From Pterois miles (lineage: Eukaryota > Chordata > Actinopteri > Perciformes > Scorpaenidae), in NCBI GenBank assembly GCA_947000775.1, contig CAMQGK010000634.1:23472001-23536000 (forward strand): a stretch of 64,000 nucleotides of DNA. Direction: 5' to 3'. The notes below the pieces were generated by a model. The model was not told where the DNA came from and did no database searches. It saw nothing but the letters and a program-made list of their open reading frames with translations. Of the stretch, positions 22,296 through 34,869 are shown in pieces. A program made the translations under genes and the position numbers. Each line of letters begins with the position of its first letter. The first letter of the stretch is position 1.

Positions 22296-23526
22296 AAGCA
22301 GAGTAGTAAAACAGATGAAATGTAATCAGGCTTTTTTCTCATTTGCCCTCCAAGGAAGGTTTTTACACCCCCTCTCTACCCCTTCATCCCTCTTTCCCCC
22401 TGCCCTTGGCCATACACCTCCCTTTCCTTGTTGAATGCGCTCATGCATGATGGTCTGAACTTGATAGACGCTCAGAGGGCATCGGCGAGAGAGCTGTTAG
22501 CATGTGCATGCATGCATGTGTGTGAATGATGGATGGAGTATGTGTGGTCTTCCTGATTGGGTTTCATATGTGTTTTCCATCTCCTTTTTTTGAACATATT
22601 GTGTTTCTACACACATATATCAACCTAGCTCTCAGATCTCACTCGCTTTCATCTCCAGCTCTCATTTTATTCTCATCTATGGCAAGGAATGTGTTAGTTT
22701 TATGTGCAGTCAGCACACATGCCAACAGGCCTGTGATGTGGATGCCAAAGTATGACGATTCCATTCGGGCTAACTGTCAGACTGTTAGCTCTCGATGGAT
22801 TTTAGCGAGTAATTGGAAGGAAGTAAATAGCTGCACAGGGAAAGAGTGTGAAGGCGAGACAGAGACAAAAGAGTGAAAGAGATTTTTGGGTGTCTGAGCC
22901 TGTCATTGCCTCATAAAAGTCTGCTCAGTTATCCTGGGAAAGAAGGAGAGATGGGGAAGGGAGGGAGAGAGGGAGTATGGGGTGTGTAATTTTGGCAGAG
23001 GGATTTTTAATGAGGGGAGATCTCTGCAGGTAACTTCCTCTTCTCCCCTTTCTCTCCTTTCCCCCATCTCCCCCCAGTGTGGGGGGAGAAGCCCATCTGG
23101 TTGGACTAAACAGCAGATTAGCACATTAGCACTGGAAGACGGGCAAGCAGGCAGCACAGGAAAGACCCAAGCGAACACATGACACTGGCGCACATGGTGT
23201 ACGACTCATTAAAAGCAGACATAAAAGTTGCACTAAATTAAAGGCAAACTCCATCCGCCTTCATTAACAGATGGTAAAAGTTTGACTCATGATTGCAGCT
23301 TTTAAACTTGGCACACAGGCATTTTAATGCAGCACACATCTTTAAAAGGTTGCCTTTGTTTTGATGAAGTAAGATGAGTTTAGCCTGCTCTGATGATTTT
23401 GTGAAAAATGCATCCTTGAATTAGGCAGCTGTTGCAGCAGACACAGAGCTGAAGTTCAACCGTCCATATATTTTTACGTGCAGCAAATTTGAATAAGTGA
23501 AAACATTAGGGGTTCTGGTTTGATAA
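22296..23526. other. Intergenic, no feature seen
   Basis: No exon recognised. Contains G/A-rich and C/T-rich tracts at 22940-23100. Confidence 0.4.
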
Positions 23527-24190
23527 GGTAAAGTTTAATATATATTTAATTGCAATTAATTGCATGATTGTCCAGAGTTAATTGCAATTAATCACAAATT
23601 AATCACACATTTTTTAATCTATTCTTTTACCTAGAAGTGTTTAATACTCTTATCAACATGGAAATGGGCAAATATGCTGCTTTATGCAAATGCATGTATG
23701 TATGTATGTATGTATGTATGTATGTATGTATGTATGTATGTATGTATATATATATATACATCAATTAACAGCACAAAACTATGACAAATATTGCCCAGAA
23801 ACTCTCACAGGTACTGCATTTAGCATTGAACAATATGCTCAAATCATAACATGGCAAACAGCAGTCCAACAGGCAACAACAGTGTGTCAGTGTGCTGATT
23901 TGACTATGACTTGCCCCAAACTGCATGTGATTATCATAAAGTGGGCATGTCTGTAAAGGGGAGACTCGTGGGTACCCATAGAACCCATTTTTATTCACAT
24001 ATTTTGAGGTCAGAGGTCACAGGACCTCTTTTGAAAATGGCCATGCCAGTTTTTCCACACCATAATTTAATAATTAAGTTTGGAGTGTTGTTTAGCTTCC
24101 TTTGCAACAAGCGACGACATGGTTAATTAAAAACTGCAAGTTGTGCTAATGCGTTAAAGAAATTTTTCTACAATATTTGTGCATGACAAC
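23527..24190 (+). repeat. Family E repeat (TTAATCAC-type), copy 1
   Basis: Starts with TTAATTGCATGATTGTCCAG and AATTAATCACAAATTAATC. It then runs AATACTCTTATCAACATGG, GCAAATATGCTGCTTTATGC, ACTCTCACAGGTACTGCATT and ATTTTGAGGTCAGAGGTCAC. The order matches 37225-37800. A (GTAT)n run sits at 23694-23758. Confidence 0.75.
23694..23758 (+). repeat. (GTAT)n microsatellite with TA end
   Basis: About 13 tetranucleotide units followed by TA repeats, expanded inside the family E repeat; the homologous site near 37316-37330 has only a short version. Confidence 0.95.
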
Positions 24191-24419
24191 TCTATATATA
24201 GTAATGTTAGGGAAAGATTGTGGTTATGGCAAATACAACAGGTTACCGTTAAGGTTATAGGCAGCTAAAACACTACATTACGATTTGGACAGATCGTGGT
24301 TAAAGTCAAAGCAACAGAAACTGAACATTAGATCACTTTAGATTGTGACAGGATATGAACTCTGGTTTCCTACATGCCATTCATCGCCCCAGTCCTCTGC
24401 ACCCTTACTCACCTTATTA

Positions 24420-25095
24420 CGTAAAATCATAGACTGTGGATGTAGACTGGGACCCACCCATAGGTTTCTGAAGAGTGGTTGTGAAGCTCAAAGTGGGTGG
24501 CTTCGGCCATCTTGGCAGTGACAACACAGCTGAACTCCCGGCTAATCCAACGCTGGAGCTGAGGCAATGGTGACTTGCCTTTATATAGTGCTTTTCGAGT
24601 CTTCTGACCACAGCATTCACCCACTCACACACATTCATACACTGATGGCAGGGCCTTCAGGAGCAGGAGTCTTGTTCAAGGACACATAGTCACATGAGGA
24701 GGAACTGCGGATTGAAGTCCCGACCTTCCAGTTTGGTGGACAACCTGTCCCAGGTGACACAGCAGAGCAGAAAGCTAGCAGTGAAAGACCTGTTACAGCA
24801 CCCACCTGTCACTCAACGCAGTAGTGGGGTCATTATGTCTAACTCTAAGCCATAATATAAATTAAATGGGTGAATTATATGAAAATACAGTTGTCATGAA
24901 TGGGGAAAATCGCTATAGAGACCAGGCTTGTACCAGGCTGTAGACATGTTTATTTCTGCTGTAAAGTTGAGCTTTTTAACATGGGGGTCTATTGGGATTG
25001 ACTCACTTTTGGAGCCAGCATCAAGTGGCCACTTGATGAATTGCAGTTCTTTGCACTTCCACGTTGGCTTCACTTTTCAGCACTGGAGGTTGCTG
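24420..25095. repeat. Family G repeat with nested SINE-like insertion
   Basis: Left part AGACTGTGGATGTAGACTGG, GTGGCTTCGGCCATCTTGG; right part TCTATTGGGATTGACTCAC, TTTTGGAGCCAGCATCAAGT, GGCTTCACTTTTCAGCACTG. This is a phrase order I recognise as a widespread teleost repeat. It is split by the element at 24565-24760. Confidence 0.6.
24565..24760 (-). mobile_element. SINE-like fragment inserted in family G
   Basis: TTATATAGTGCTTTTCGAG, CACACACATTCATACACTG, TTGTTCAAGGACACATAGTC, GAAGTCCCGACCTTCCAG: the reverse strand of a teleost repeat with a tRNA-like head (CGGGACTTCAATC resembles box B). Truncated. Confidence 0.55.
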
Positions 25096-25224
25096 CTTGT
25101 GTAAAGTGCGCTGCATTGGCGCTGAATGTTAGCATTGGGCATGAATAATAAGGTTCAGAATAGTTGAAAATGCACATTCAGTAACTCATAGTGATACTGG
25201 AGAAACTACCTGCATCCTTATTTT

Positions 25225-25345
25225 TTCCCTTTTCAAACTTTCGTTATGTGTCTTAATTAGCCTGCATAATGAGCTGCTAAAGAGCACACTGATTAGAGTC
25301 GGTTAAACTAAAAGTATTTTGAGGCTTTCTTCTTTCCCCCCTCCC
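25225..25345. promoter_or_regulatory. Duplicated AT-hook/homeodomain-like element, copy 2
   Basis: GCATAATGAGCTGCTAAA at 25262, then GATTAGAGTC and TTAAACTAAAAGTATT. This is colinear with copy 1 at 11543-11640 and in the same orientation, 13.7 kb away. Confidence 0.35.
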
Positions 25346-26229
25346 TCTTTGTCTAAAGGGTGGTAGAATGATTGAAGCATGTCACAGGTATCCAGGTTAG
25401 ATTTTTTTTTTTTTGGCCTTGTTTTTTATGATTCCAGGGAACCGAGCTGTGAGAAACTACAAAGTTGCCAGGCATGACTGGGAGGGGTGCTGCCTGCACA
25501 TTCATGTGTGTGTGTTGTAATAAAGTGTATCCCGTTGTGAGGTGTAGAGTTAGGAGCTGCTAAAACGGCCACATCTGAGATTGCAGCTGTGTGAACACAT
25601 CATCATCTGTGCTCCTGGTGATAGGCAGGATTGGCGAAACTAGCCCCGCCCTCTACATACCTGCTACCACAGGCTACATGTTTAGCACACGTCAGATATA
25701 GTTTAAGCTGCTCTAATCACAATTTTTATATTCACAATGGGTCAGATGACTGTTTTAATGTGAAATGGGCCACGTGTAGTGATGAATCCACATATTATCA
25801 GCCGTCTCTGCCGTTCTCCTCAGGTTTATAGTGTTTTAGCCTCTTTTGGAAACTCCTTCTCACTCCCAACTCGGGAAATACCACGGCTTGGTGGCCCTGT
25901 GTCTGATACTGAGGCACCCTTCATCAGGGTTGAATAATGATAAAAATCTTAAGAATAATTGAATGAATGAAAGCACAGAACAAAAAGGAAACTGTAGAAT
26001 TTAACCTCTATGAAGACATGGAGTAATTATGAAAACTACTTCTGGATTGAACATGGTCTACCTGTGCAGTAGCTTATTCACATACTAGTTGTTATGTTTA
26101 TTTGCTCACATTTATTTACCACGCTGGTAATTTTAGTATTTAATCTATTTCATTAACTCACTCACATCTCTCCTACTGTTTTGTCTTTCTGCCGTTTTCT
26201 TCTCTGTTTAAGAAAGTCACAGAATACTT
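25346..26229. other. Intergenic, no feature seen
   Basis: No exon recognised. Confidence 0.4.
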
Positions 26230-26406
26230 TCTGGCATTATTGGACAAAAATCCCATAATAACCTTTCAGCATATTGTAAGTGAGGTGCTCTGAGAGAAAA
26301 TTAGACTTCTACACCTCCTCATGGCTCTTTTTTCAGGCTTTAAAAAAATCTAGTCATAACAGGAGACTTTAGCCAATCACAGGTCATTTCAGAGAGAGAG
26401 CGTTCG

Positions 26407-26706
26407 GCAGTAGCTCAGTCCGTAAGGACTTGGGTTAGGATGTGGAGGACCTGGGTTCAAATCCCCCATGGACCAAGACCAACTGGTTGCTGGAGAGGTG
26501 CCAGTTTACCTCTTGGGCACTGCCGAGGTGCCCCTGAGCAAGGCACCAAACCCCCAACTGCTCTGGGCGCTTGTCAGGAGCAGCCCCCTCACTCTGACAT
26601 CTCTCCATTGACATGTATATGTACTGTGTGAACAACAGAGTGTAAAACTGAATTTCCCCACTGTGGGACTAATAAAGGAATATCTTTCTTTCTTTTTCTT
26701 TCTTTC
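26407..26706 (+). mobile_element. tRNA-derived SINE (family 2) nested in family C
   Basis: Head CGGCAGTAGCTCAGTCCG, box B GGTTCAAATCC, body CTGGAGAGGTGCCAGTTTAC and GAGCAAGGCACCAAACCC, tail AATAAAGGAATATC then (CTTT)n. No long target-site duplication is visible against the uninterrupted host. Confidence 0.85.
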
Positions 26707-26784
26707 TATTGGCTGTTCATTCAGTGGAGGCAGCTGTCAATCACTCACAAACTCCAATCAAACTTTAGGCAGTGCTGATCAAAT

Positions 26785-27070
26785 CCATCCATCCATCGTC
26801 AACCGCTTATCCCATTAGGGGTCGCGGGGAGGCTGGAGCCAATCCCAGCTGGCATAGGGCGAAGGCGGGGTTCATCCTGGACAGGTCGCCAGTCCATCGC
26901 AGGGCACATAGAGACAGACAACATAGAGACAGACAACCATTCACACTCACATTCACACCTACGGGCAATTTAGAGTCATCAATTAATCTAAACAGCATGT
27001 CTTTGGACTGTGGGAGGAAGCCGGAGTACCCGGAGAAAACCCACACTTACACAGGGAGAACATGCAAACT
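26785..27070 (-). mobile_element. V-core SINE, 5'-truncated, nested in family C with 7-bp duplication
   Basis: On the plus strand it begins with the inverse of the (GATG)n tail (CCATCCATCCATCG) and runs to the V-core (GACTGTGGGAGGAAGCCGG, GGGAGAACATGCAAACT). The tRNA-like head is missing. ATCAAAT at 26778-26784 is repeated at 27071-27077, while uninterrupted family C copies have this heptamer once. Confidence 0.9.
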
Positions 27071-27705
27071 ATCAAATATGAATCTGAAAAATATTCTGTT
27101 ACTGTAATGACTATTTCTCAGCTCAAATATTTTCAGATACATCTTGTAGTTACTGTTTAGCTGTAAAATGAGGAAGTTTGTGACCCGGCAGGCATGTTGA
27201 CATCAGTTGAGGAAATACCAAGCACTGCCCACCATCCGGCGCGCAGCCAATAGGAACCGTTTATTGACCGTTTGATCGGAGTTGGCGAGTGATTGACAGC
27301 TGCTCAGAGATGGCAGGCTTCTGCTCAGCTCTGATTGGACACAGAGGCACATGATTTTTTTTCTGTCTGACATACTACTCTCAGGATATAGTGACCATTT
27401 TAAAAAAATAAATCATATTTGCTCCATTTCTATCCACTGCTGCTTTAAGTCCTTCTCCCTACTCCCTACTTTTATCTTTCAGTTTTCTTAAAATTTTGTC
27501 AGTAGGAGCAACTCTTTGTACCTGGAAACCTTATGAATACGACCCCAGAGCACTTCTTCCACCACTGACTACGTATAATAAACGGGCTGGAGCCAAAGAG
27601 GAGAACAAAATGACCAGAGAGTAATGATCCTCAAACTGGGCCGCCAGTGCATCATACTATTGTCTCACATGCCGCAACACAGCTGTGTGAAGGTGAAGCA
27701 GCACT

Positions 27706-27711
<6 letters not shown>

Positions 27712-27751
<40 letters not shown>
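27712..27751 (+). repeat. (CA)n microsatellite
   Basis: About 20 CA units. Confidence 0.96.
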
Positions 27752-27753
<2 letters not shown>

Positions 27754-28885
27754 CTCTCACATTCACATAACATAGACCAGTCTTTGTTAAGTCCGAGTAC
27801 ACAAGCATAGCTGTGCACCAGTTTAACGACCTCATTTTGCCCGGCCAACGAGGTGTGCTATTAACAACATAACACATGCTTAATGAACACACACTCACAC
27901 AAACACATGCAGGCAAACTGCATGCTGTCTCAACACACAAAATATCACCCAGTAAAGCCCACTCAAACTCAGCTACACCTAAACACACACGAACACAAAG
28001 TAATTTTGCCTGGCCATTTTAACGCACACTAATAAAAGGGAACAGACTTTATTAGCCCTCTTTAGCGGCCAACACCCCACATACCTAATCACGTTCACAC
28101 AGAAACACATGCGCGTTTTCCTGAGCAAAGTCAAAACAAAGATATCACAGACGTGTAAGGTGAGATCTGAAGCTGGGAGCAGCGTGAATAATCACCCGTA
28201 ATTCCATTTCCTGTTGGTTAAGGCGAAGGAACCCGGTGCCATCCGAGCATCCATCTGGTTTCCGTTTGAATCCCAGGACCCCTCACTTCTCCACCAGCAC
28301 CAGCAGCAGCACTATTACTACCATTAAACCCCACTAATGTTCCAACATGATCTATGAGCGGCTTTTTTGAGACAATTTAAAAGTAAAGCAACAGGGAAAA
28401 GAAATGTATCCTTAATACAGGGCTGGCAAACATCAGTGCGCTGTGTGCAGTTTATTGATGACAATAAGCTTGCTTCATCTGCAATAGATGTAGTGGATTT
28501 AATTAATTTCCATGTCTTCTGTTCTAATTATACAGCATTGCATTATTTCATTTAATTTTTATTTTATTTTTTTGATGCACTTGCACAGTTTCCATACAGG
28601 AAATGTTTTAGTTCCATCCAGTCGTGTTTAGCTTATCTGATCCTCAGGCAGAGTCAGAGGTGCTCGTAGCCAGCTGTCTGCCGAGACAGCAGACGGCCTG
28701 GAGGGACGGATCGAAGTCAAGCCCTCACAGAATAGAGGTCATTTTAACGTTTGACTCAAATGACCAAAAGACGTGAATGCACAAATATGAAAGCACCATT
28801 GTTTTTTGTAGTTTTCAGGTTGAAAACTCAGGATCTGAAACCAGAATTGTATAATAAATTTGATCACCTGTCATTAAGCCTAGTG
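27752..28885. other. Intergenic; possible regulatory DNA at 28010-28300
   Basis: No gene seen. The 28010-28300 stretch is complex and non-repetitive (TAATCACCCGTAATTCC and neighbouring words) and might be conserved, but this cannot be told from one sequence. Confidence 0.3.
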
Positions 28886-28889
28886 CCAT

Positions 28890-29600
28890 GACATGTACTC
28901 AGTGGGCAACCTCCAGGTCTGCAAAACCCTCCACTGTTATTGACAAGCAAAAGATAAGGATCTGGAGAGAAAATAAGCTTAAAATAACCAGTGGGCATCC
29001 ACCAGGTTTGAAAAGTAAAGCCAGTGTGGAAGTTCCTTTAACTTGCATTGATTCTAACAGCCAGCAGGGGGAGACACCTCTGGTTGCAAAAAGAAGACTG
29101 ATTGTCTATGAGAAAATCTATGTCTATGAGAAGTCTATGAGAAAATGATCCTACTTCTCACACGATTTATTACCTTGGTAAACATTGTAAACATGAGTTT
29201 ATGGTCTGAATCGCTAGTTTTAAGTCCTCTTCAATACAGCATGATGTGCATTTAGTAAATTATGGTCCCGTTTAGAGTCAAATAGACCATAACGCAGGGG
29301 GTGTTTAGGGCGTGGCTACCTTGTGATTGACAGGTTGCTACCACGGGGTGTCTGTGTTTTTGTCTTAGAGCTTTAACCCTTTCACAGTGTGTTTGCAGTT
29401 CTTGAAAGTTAATTGTTCATTAACATTTTTGGTCACCTGAAAATATCTTAATCAGTGTTTGTTTGTACTTAGCTCCATCAACTCGTGTCACTTCTGCTTG
29501 CATAAAAAAAACAAGGCCTCAAAACAGCAGTCCACAAACCAATGGGTGACGTCACGGTGACCACGTCCACTTCATATAGAGTCTGTAACCGTTCTGTTGT
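28890..29600 (+). repeat. CCCCCTGCTGG-family repeat (copy 2, longest uninterrupted)
   Basis: Runs from CAGTGGGCAACCTCCAGG through AGCCAGCAGGGGGAGACACC, ATGAGTTTATGGTCTGAATC and TGATTGACAGGTTGCTACC to GTGACGTCACGGTGACCACG. A GTCTATGAGAA unit is locally tripled at 29103-29140. Confidence 0.75.
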
Positions 29601-29689
29601 TGTTATCTTTGAATCTCTTGATCATCATGTTGGTAAAGTATCACAGTCATGCTTAAATTAACTTAACATTGTTTAGGTCTGAAATCTTT

Positions 29690-30250
29690 TCAGGCTTTTC
29701 ATCTATTGCAGAATTGATTACTGTAAGTTTTTGTTTGCCGGCCTGAGCAGCACAGCCAGGTGAGGTTTGAGGAAGGATGAGCAGGACAAACGAGCAAACA
29801 CATAACCCCTATTTTATCCTCTTTGCATTGGCTTCCAGTTGATTTAGAATTGATTTTACTCCTTACTTTGATAGCTTTCCCTGGTCTGGTTCTGGCTTTT
29901 GGGAGCTTTTTTGCAGACATTGGTCTAAACTGAAAACTAAATGAGATTACATACATATTATGTATTTATTATTATATTACGTACATATGATTTCAGGGTC
30001 CCTTAACTCTGGAACAACCTCCCTGTTGAATTTCATGTTTGCTTTGCTGCATTTATAAAGGTTATTATTATTATTATCATTATTATTATTGGGAATTTTA
30101 ATTAAAAATGCTCTGGCATTATCTTGAGCTCATTGCACTGGTACTGGTTTGTGGCTAGCTCTGCTGTACTTCCATTTTGCTGTTTTATTATCATTGTATG
30201 CTTTCCTGGTACCAGTTAACTTGCATTTAAAAAAAAGCCATAATGCAGAA
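29690..30250 (+). mobile_element. Decayed LINE (L2-like) 3' end
   Basis: Frame fragments of the reverse transcriptase C-terminal region can be read, such as LHWLPVDLELILL around 29830-29870 and LWNNLPVEFHV around 30008-30040, with stops and shifts between. These phrases match the tail of fish L2 ORF2 and the better-preserved copy at 61870-62375. Confidence 0.6.
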
Positions 30251-30422
30251 ACAGAGAAGAAGCACGGCATCGGGTTTTGCTTTACAATGCTTTGAAAGAC
30301 ACTTTGAGTAATTTTATGCACATTATTCACACCCCTTAAACAAAGACTCCTCACTCATGACACATCAAGATTTTGGAAAGCAAATTATGTGCCGAGCTTT
30401 TATGGACACAATACATGAAACA

Positions 30423-30424
<2 letters not shown>

Positions 30425-30501
<77 letters not shown>
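30425..30501 (+). repeat. (GT)n microsatellite
   Basis: About 38 uninterrupted GT units. Confidence 0.98.
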
Positions 30502-30503
<2 letters not shown>

Positions 30504-32139
30504 TAGTGGGTTTGTGCGCATGGGAATGGAGTTAACATTGCTAAGTGGTCACGGCATCATGGCGCACAGAGCTGGCAGCGCCTTTACTGTCGAAATTAAA
30601 ACAGCAGAAATCACCACAACAATTGAGAACAGATTTTCACCAAGGTGCCTTAATGATATTGTCAACCCTAAAAACACTCACAAGCACACGCTCACACACA
30701 CATGCCAAAATGCAACACACTCACAAACACTAATGATCTACTAGCCTAAAGCGTCAGGGCTATCTCATCAGAGAACAGGTTGTAATTCATACCATATTCA
30801 CTCTGGGGTTTTCTGAGTGTGTGTATATCTATACCTATATATAAATATGTGTGTGTATGTGTGTGTGTCTAGTAGGCATCAGAAAACACACACCCGCTGT
30901 TCCAGTCTGTTTCCTCCCCATAAAAAGCAACACTTAGCACTTCATTCTCAAGCAGTTCTGACAACATTATACAGGTTAGTTTCAGAGAAGAGAGGAAAAA
31001 GAGGGAGAGAGAATGAGGGAGGAGGAAAAAAAACGGAAGCCTGGTCACTCAGCTGGGAATATTCAGAGAATAGTTTTTAACGAGTTAAATAAATTCCCCC
31101 ACAAATGAGGTGAGGGAAAGAGAGGAGCGATGTGGAGAGGGCTCGGGAGCGAGAGAGAGAGAGACGGAGGGGAGGTGAAGCTGAAGTGAGTGTTTGGCCT
31201 GGTGTTGGGAATATTTTACAAGCTGCATTAATGGCCGTTCTTAAAACACTGCTATTAAGAAAACGGCCATAATGTTGTATATCACGGGCGATTATGTTCA
31301 CACACACGGGCTTATACAGCTAAACACTCTCATTACACACTCGCACAGACGCACACAAGCCAAAGCAATTAAACGTGCGCTGGTCCAACACCTTTTGTGT
31401 AAATAGCTGCTTCCTCCTGCCTAAACAAACTGCACCTCTTCTTCTCCAACGCACACACAATGTGGCCATTCACACGGTGTCCCGCTGCAGCTGATTGTGG
31501 AACCATTTCTGGGTTAGAAAATATTACATGCAGCAGCCGATGACACGGGCCGAACCAAGGTCCTGTTGTGGTTGAGTGTCGGCACACGTGGCGGTGTTCT
31601 GGCACCTAAAGACCAAATGTGAGCTAGTTGTGGCCAATGTATGGCTGCCAGAATCGGCTAGGTTTTGGGACTGTGGGCTGCCAATTTGGGCTCAGATTTT
31701 AGCTTCAGTTAGCAGCAGCTTTGAGCCAGTGTCAGCACCCGAAATTGGACCAGTGTGCTTTTTTCCTTTAACTACAGATTTAGGCTATTTTTGGCCAAGA
31801 CATGTTGGATGTCTGGGAAATTATGAGTATGTTTTATTCTGTAATGAGTTAAAATTTTAGATCCACTAGAACCACCAACGAGTATAATTAAAATATCCTC
31901 CAGTTTGTGACTTTTCCTAAAAGGGTGTTATGTAGTACACGTTATTGTCAAAAATGTATATATTTTATAAATTTGTGATTGTACATGAGGCATTAAACTT
32001 GTCCAGTGCATTGAGTGAAGAAGAGCCTGATGGTGGGAGGGTTCAGGACCTTGAAAATCAATGTATTATATTAGCAGATACATTTTACACATTGGCAGTT
32101 TTTGGTTTACGTTGACCTCTGATGGCTCAAGTGTTAAAA
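30502..32139. other. Intergenic; a short hairpin is the only structure seen
   Basis: No exon recognised. See the separate hairpin at 31229-31272. Confidence 0.4.
31229..31272. other. Short hairpin in single-copy DNA
   Basis: AATGGCCGTTCTTAA faces TTAAGAAAACGGCCAT across a 10-nt loop, with a 2-nt bulge. The arms are too short for a standard microRNA precursor. Flanks are complex sequence, so a conserved regulatory element is possible. Confidence 0.5.
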
Positions 32140-32685
32140 CAGTGGTTCAACATTCTGGGAAATACAGTTATTTATTTTATTTGTTTTCTTTCTGAGAATT
32201 AGGCCATCGCGGAGGGCTCCGGCAAAACAACTCAGTGTTGTCTGGCAAAAAAGTAGAAACGGTCAACTTTTGCTGCCAGGAAGTCAGTCAAACACATGCA
32301 AGCGCACATTCCTGGTAGATTACTTTATAATGTAGCCTATTACTACTATTTACGTCGCAATTGCTGCAAGGAAAGATAATATAGCTGCTGCTGTGATAAC
32401 TTTCAAGCTCTAAAATCATGTCTGAGTATTACAAACCACTGTGCAGTGTTTTGGCATCTGATAAGCCTTTAAACACATTTATCTGCTGAAACTGGACCTC
32501 CTGGACTGTATTTCTTGATCTCAGAAGTACGTTGACCAATACACCCCCACCATCACAGCCCCCTGTACTGTTTTCAGTCTGAATCCCTGCTTAAACATGA
32601 AGATGGAGTGGTATAGATCTTCTCATCTAACAACTACAAGGTGAATAACACCTTTCCCAAAAATAGTGAACTGTTCCATTAAATA
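32140..32685. repeat. Family F repeat (TTCAACATTCTGGGAAATAC), diverged copy
   Basis: Left end TGGTTCAACATTCTGGGAAA; right end GAGTGGTATAGATCTTCTC, AACTGTTCCATTAAA in inverse phrase order, matching the arm structure at 19125-20715. Confidence 0.5.
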
Positions 32686-33552
32686 AGCATCCATTTATCA
32701 GCTGGTTAAATGTACTAAATTGATTGATTGCTATCCAGAGTAATGTCTGCCTGAGCAGAGAATGAAGTCGCTCTCCCTCCGTGTGTTATAATCTGTGTGT
32801 CCGTGCATGTGAGCGTGCCCAACTGGCTCGCTCACGACCGCCGCTTTGCACTGCTCTCGTATGGCAGCTACAGCTGATAACTCCGTCCCTACCAGCAGTG
32901 TCATCGTGTAGCACCCACCCTTCGCCCTTTAAATAACAGTTGTCAAGACTGTATTTGCCCACTTGTATGCTGCCAATAGACGAAGATGATCTTGTAACAA
33001 CACATGTTGTTTGAATAATCTCTGCTCTCTGTGGAAGGTTGTTAACATTTTTAAATCACAAGTACCAGCTGTCCATTATGTGGCTTTTTGTATATGCAGT
33101 TATAAAAGGATGGAATGAAAACAAAACCATAACAGCAACAAATAAGTATTGTTTCTTTATGCTTTTAAGACTGAAAAGTTTCCAATATAGTCTCATCCTA
33201 CTTAAATTGGCCCTATACAGTAAAGTTTGTCTGCCCGGTGAATACTGTATGCTGTACCCACAGTATACTGGCTTTAGCAGGATCTGCAACACCCCTGCAT
33301 TATTTCCTCCAGCAGTTCCTCCTCAAAAAGCTTTATTTAACTAGCAGAGGGATCAGTGGAAAAGGATCTGATTGTATTTCTAAGTTATAATCCATGAATC
33401 ATGCGTATATGAGAACAGAGGGGTTGGAAATATTAAGACATCAGACAGTATGGAGCTGAATATTTTCTTTGTTATTCTAGGCGCCAGGGCTTGCTCCTGG
33501 AGGAAGTGGTGGGCATTGTGGTCAGTAGCTGAGTACAGTGTGGAATGGACCC

Positions 33553-33597
<45 letters not shown>

Positions 33598-34869
33598 TGA
33601 GTGGTGATCGGAGGTGTGGCCATCAGTCTGTCAGGCTTCTCTCTCTCTGCTGTCTCGCTCCTCCTCTCCTTCCTCCCTTTGCTTTCTGCAGCGCTGTAGT
33701 CTGAAAAAGTCCAATTAAAGTAATAAACCACACATCACATCCAGCCCCCAAACACACACACACACATTTCCCCCAGCAAAAACAAACATCTAACATACAA
33801 ATTTGTGCACACAGGTAAGCACACATGCACAAAAAAAAAAAAAAAAAAAAAAAAAGCGCCCCACACCCTCAGTTCCTCCCCGTCTCCCCTGGTTAAATAT
33901 CCTGGTTATTAAACAGAAATGTGCTGCAGATTTCTGAGGCTCTGTGTGCGACACATCTGGCCTGGGCCTTCAGGAAACGACTGGTTCACTTCACTCTTGT
34001 CATCACCTTCCAACACATTTCTTTCACATTTCAATTTGGGAGCGGCGCAGCAGGCTGCTCCAGCCACACACACACACACACACACACACAAATGCACATC
34101 TGCATGTACACACACACGCATGCACAACCACACATCTGCACACATGCACTCAAGCACAGACACACACGGTCCACATTAGCGGCAGTGGGAGTGCACTTCT
34201 CGGTGTTACAACGCTCTGTTTTCAGCCTCTCAGCTCAAAGGGGTGGGCTCTTTTTCATCCCTTTCTTTCTGTGTTTTTCTCTCTCTTTCTCTCTGTGACT
34301 CTCTCTCTCACCAGTGTTTTGTTGACAGTAGAAAACCTCTAAACCACCCGTGACACAAACTCCCATTTCAGGCTTGGTCAGGATTGTGTGGGATTAGCGG
34401 AGTGTGATGGACTGAAGCTCTGACTGAAGACATTTTTTTTTATGGATATGTATTGTGTGTGTGTGTGTGTTTGATTTACAGTACTCTGCACACAGTGAAG
34501 CAGGACAAAAGGAATTTATGGCCAGGAAAATTTAAAACAAAAAACTTTTTGTCTTGAACTTAGACTCAGATTTAGTCATTACATTTAGGTTAACTATCTT
34601 TGCATTGCTGTGGGACTCTGGAGATTTGAGAAAGAGTTTATGTACTGCACTTATAAATAACACATTTTACAAATGTTAAGGCTGATTCTGATGTACTTTA
34701 GAGACAATATCTTTGAATTAAACCGTTTTTAGCCAAAAAAAACCCATTCAGTATTCAGAAAAATATATTCCTGGCAGGGATTATTATAACCGAACAGTTA
34801 AATTATATAATGGGGAAAAAAACTTTTAATTTATAATTTTTTGAATGTCCTCACTAGATAGTGTATATT
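32686..34869. other. Intergenic; simple repeats only
   Basis: (GT)n at 33558-33597, a poly(A) run at 33831-33855 and (CA)n at 34069-34091. Complex single-copy-looking DNA at 32740-33000 may be of interest for comparison. No exon recognised. Confidence 0.45.

Larger units (their letters stand above)
26230..27447 (+). mobile_element. Foldback/MITE family C (copy 3), split by two SINEs
   Basis: Three host pieces remain colinear with the uninterrupted copy at 58712-59452: 26230-26406, 26707-26784 and 27078-27447. Reading across both insertions restores the normal order (GAGAGCGTT to ATTGGCTGTT, then GCTGATCAAAT to ATGAATC). The right end is CCACTGCTGCTTTAAG. Confidence 0.8.

Noticed and set aside
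26435..26635. Open frames across 26435-26635 on both strands
   Set aside because: They lie wholly inside a tRNA-derived SINE and have counterparts at other copies of the same repeat.
31229..31272. Possible microRNA precursor
   Set aside because: Arms of about 15 bp and a 10-nt loop are too short for a Drosha/Dicer substrate; kept only as a hairpin.
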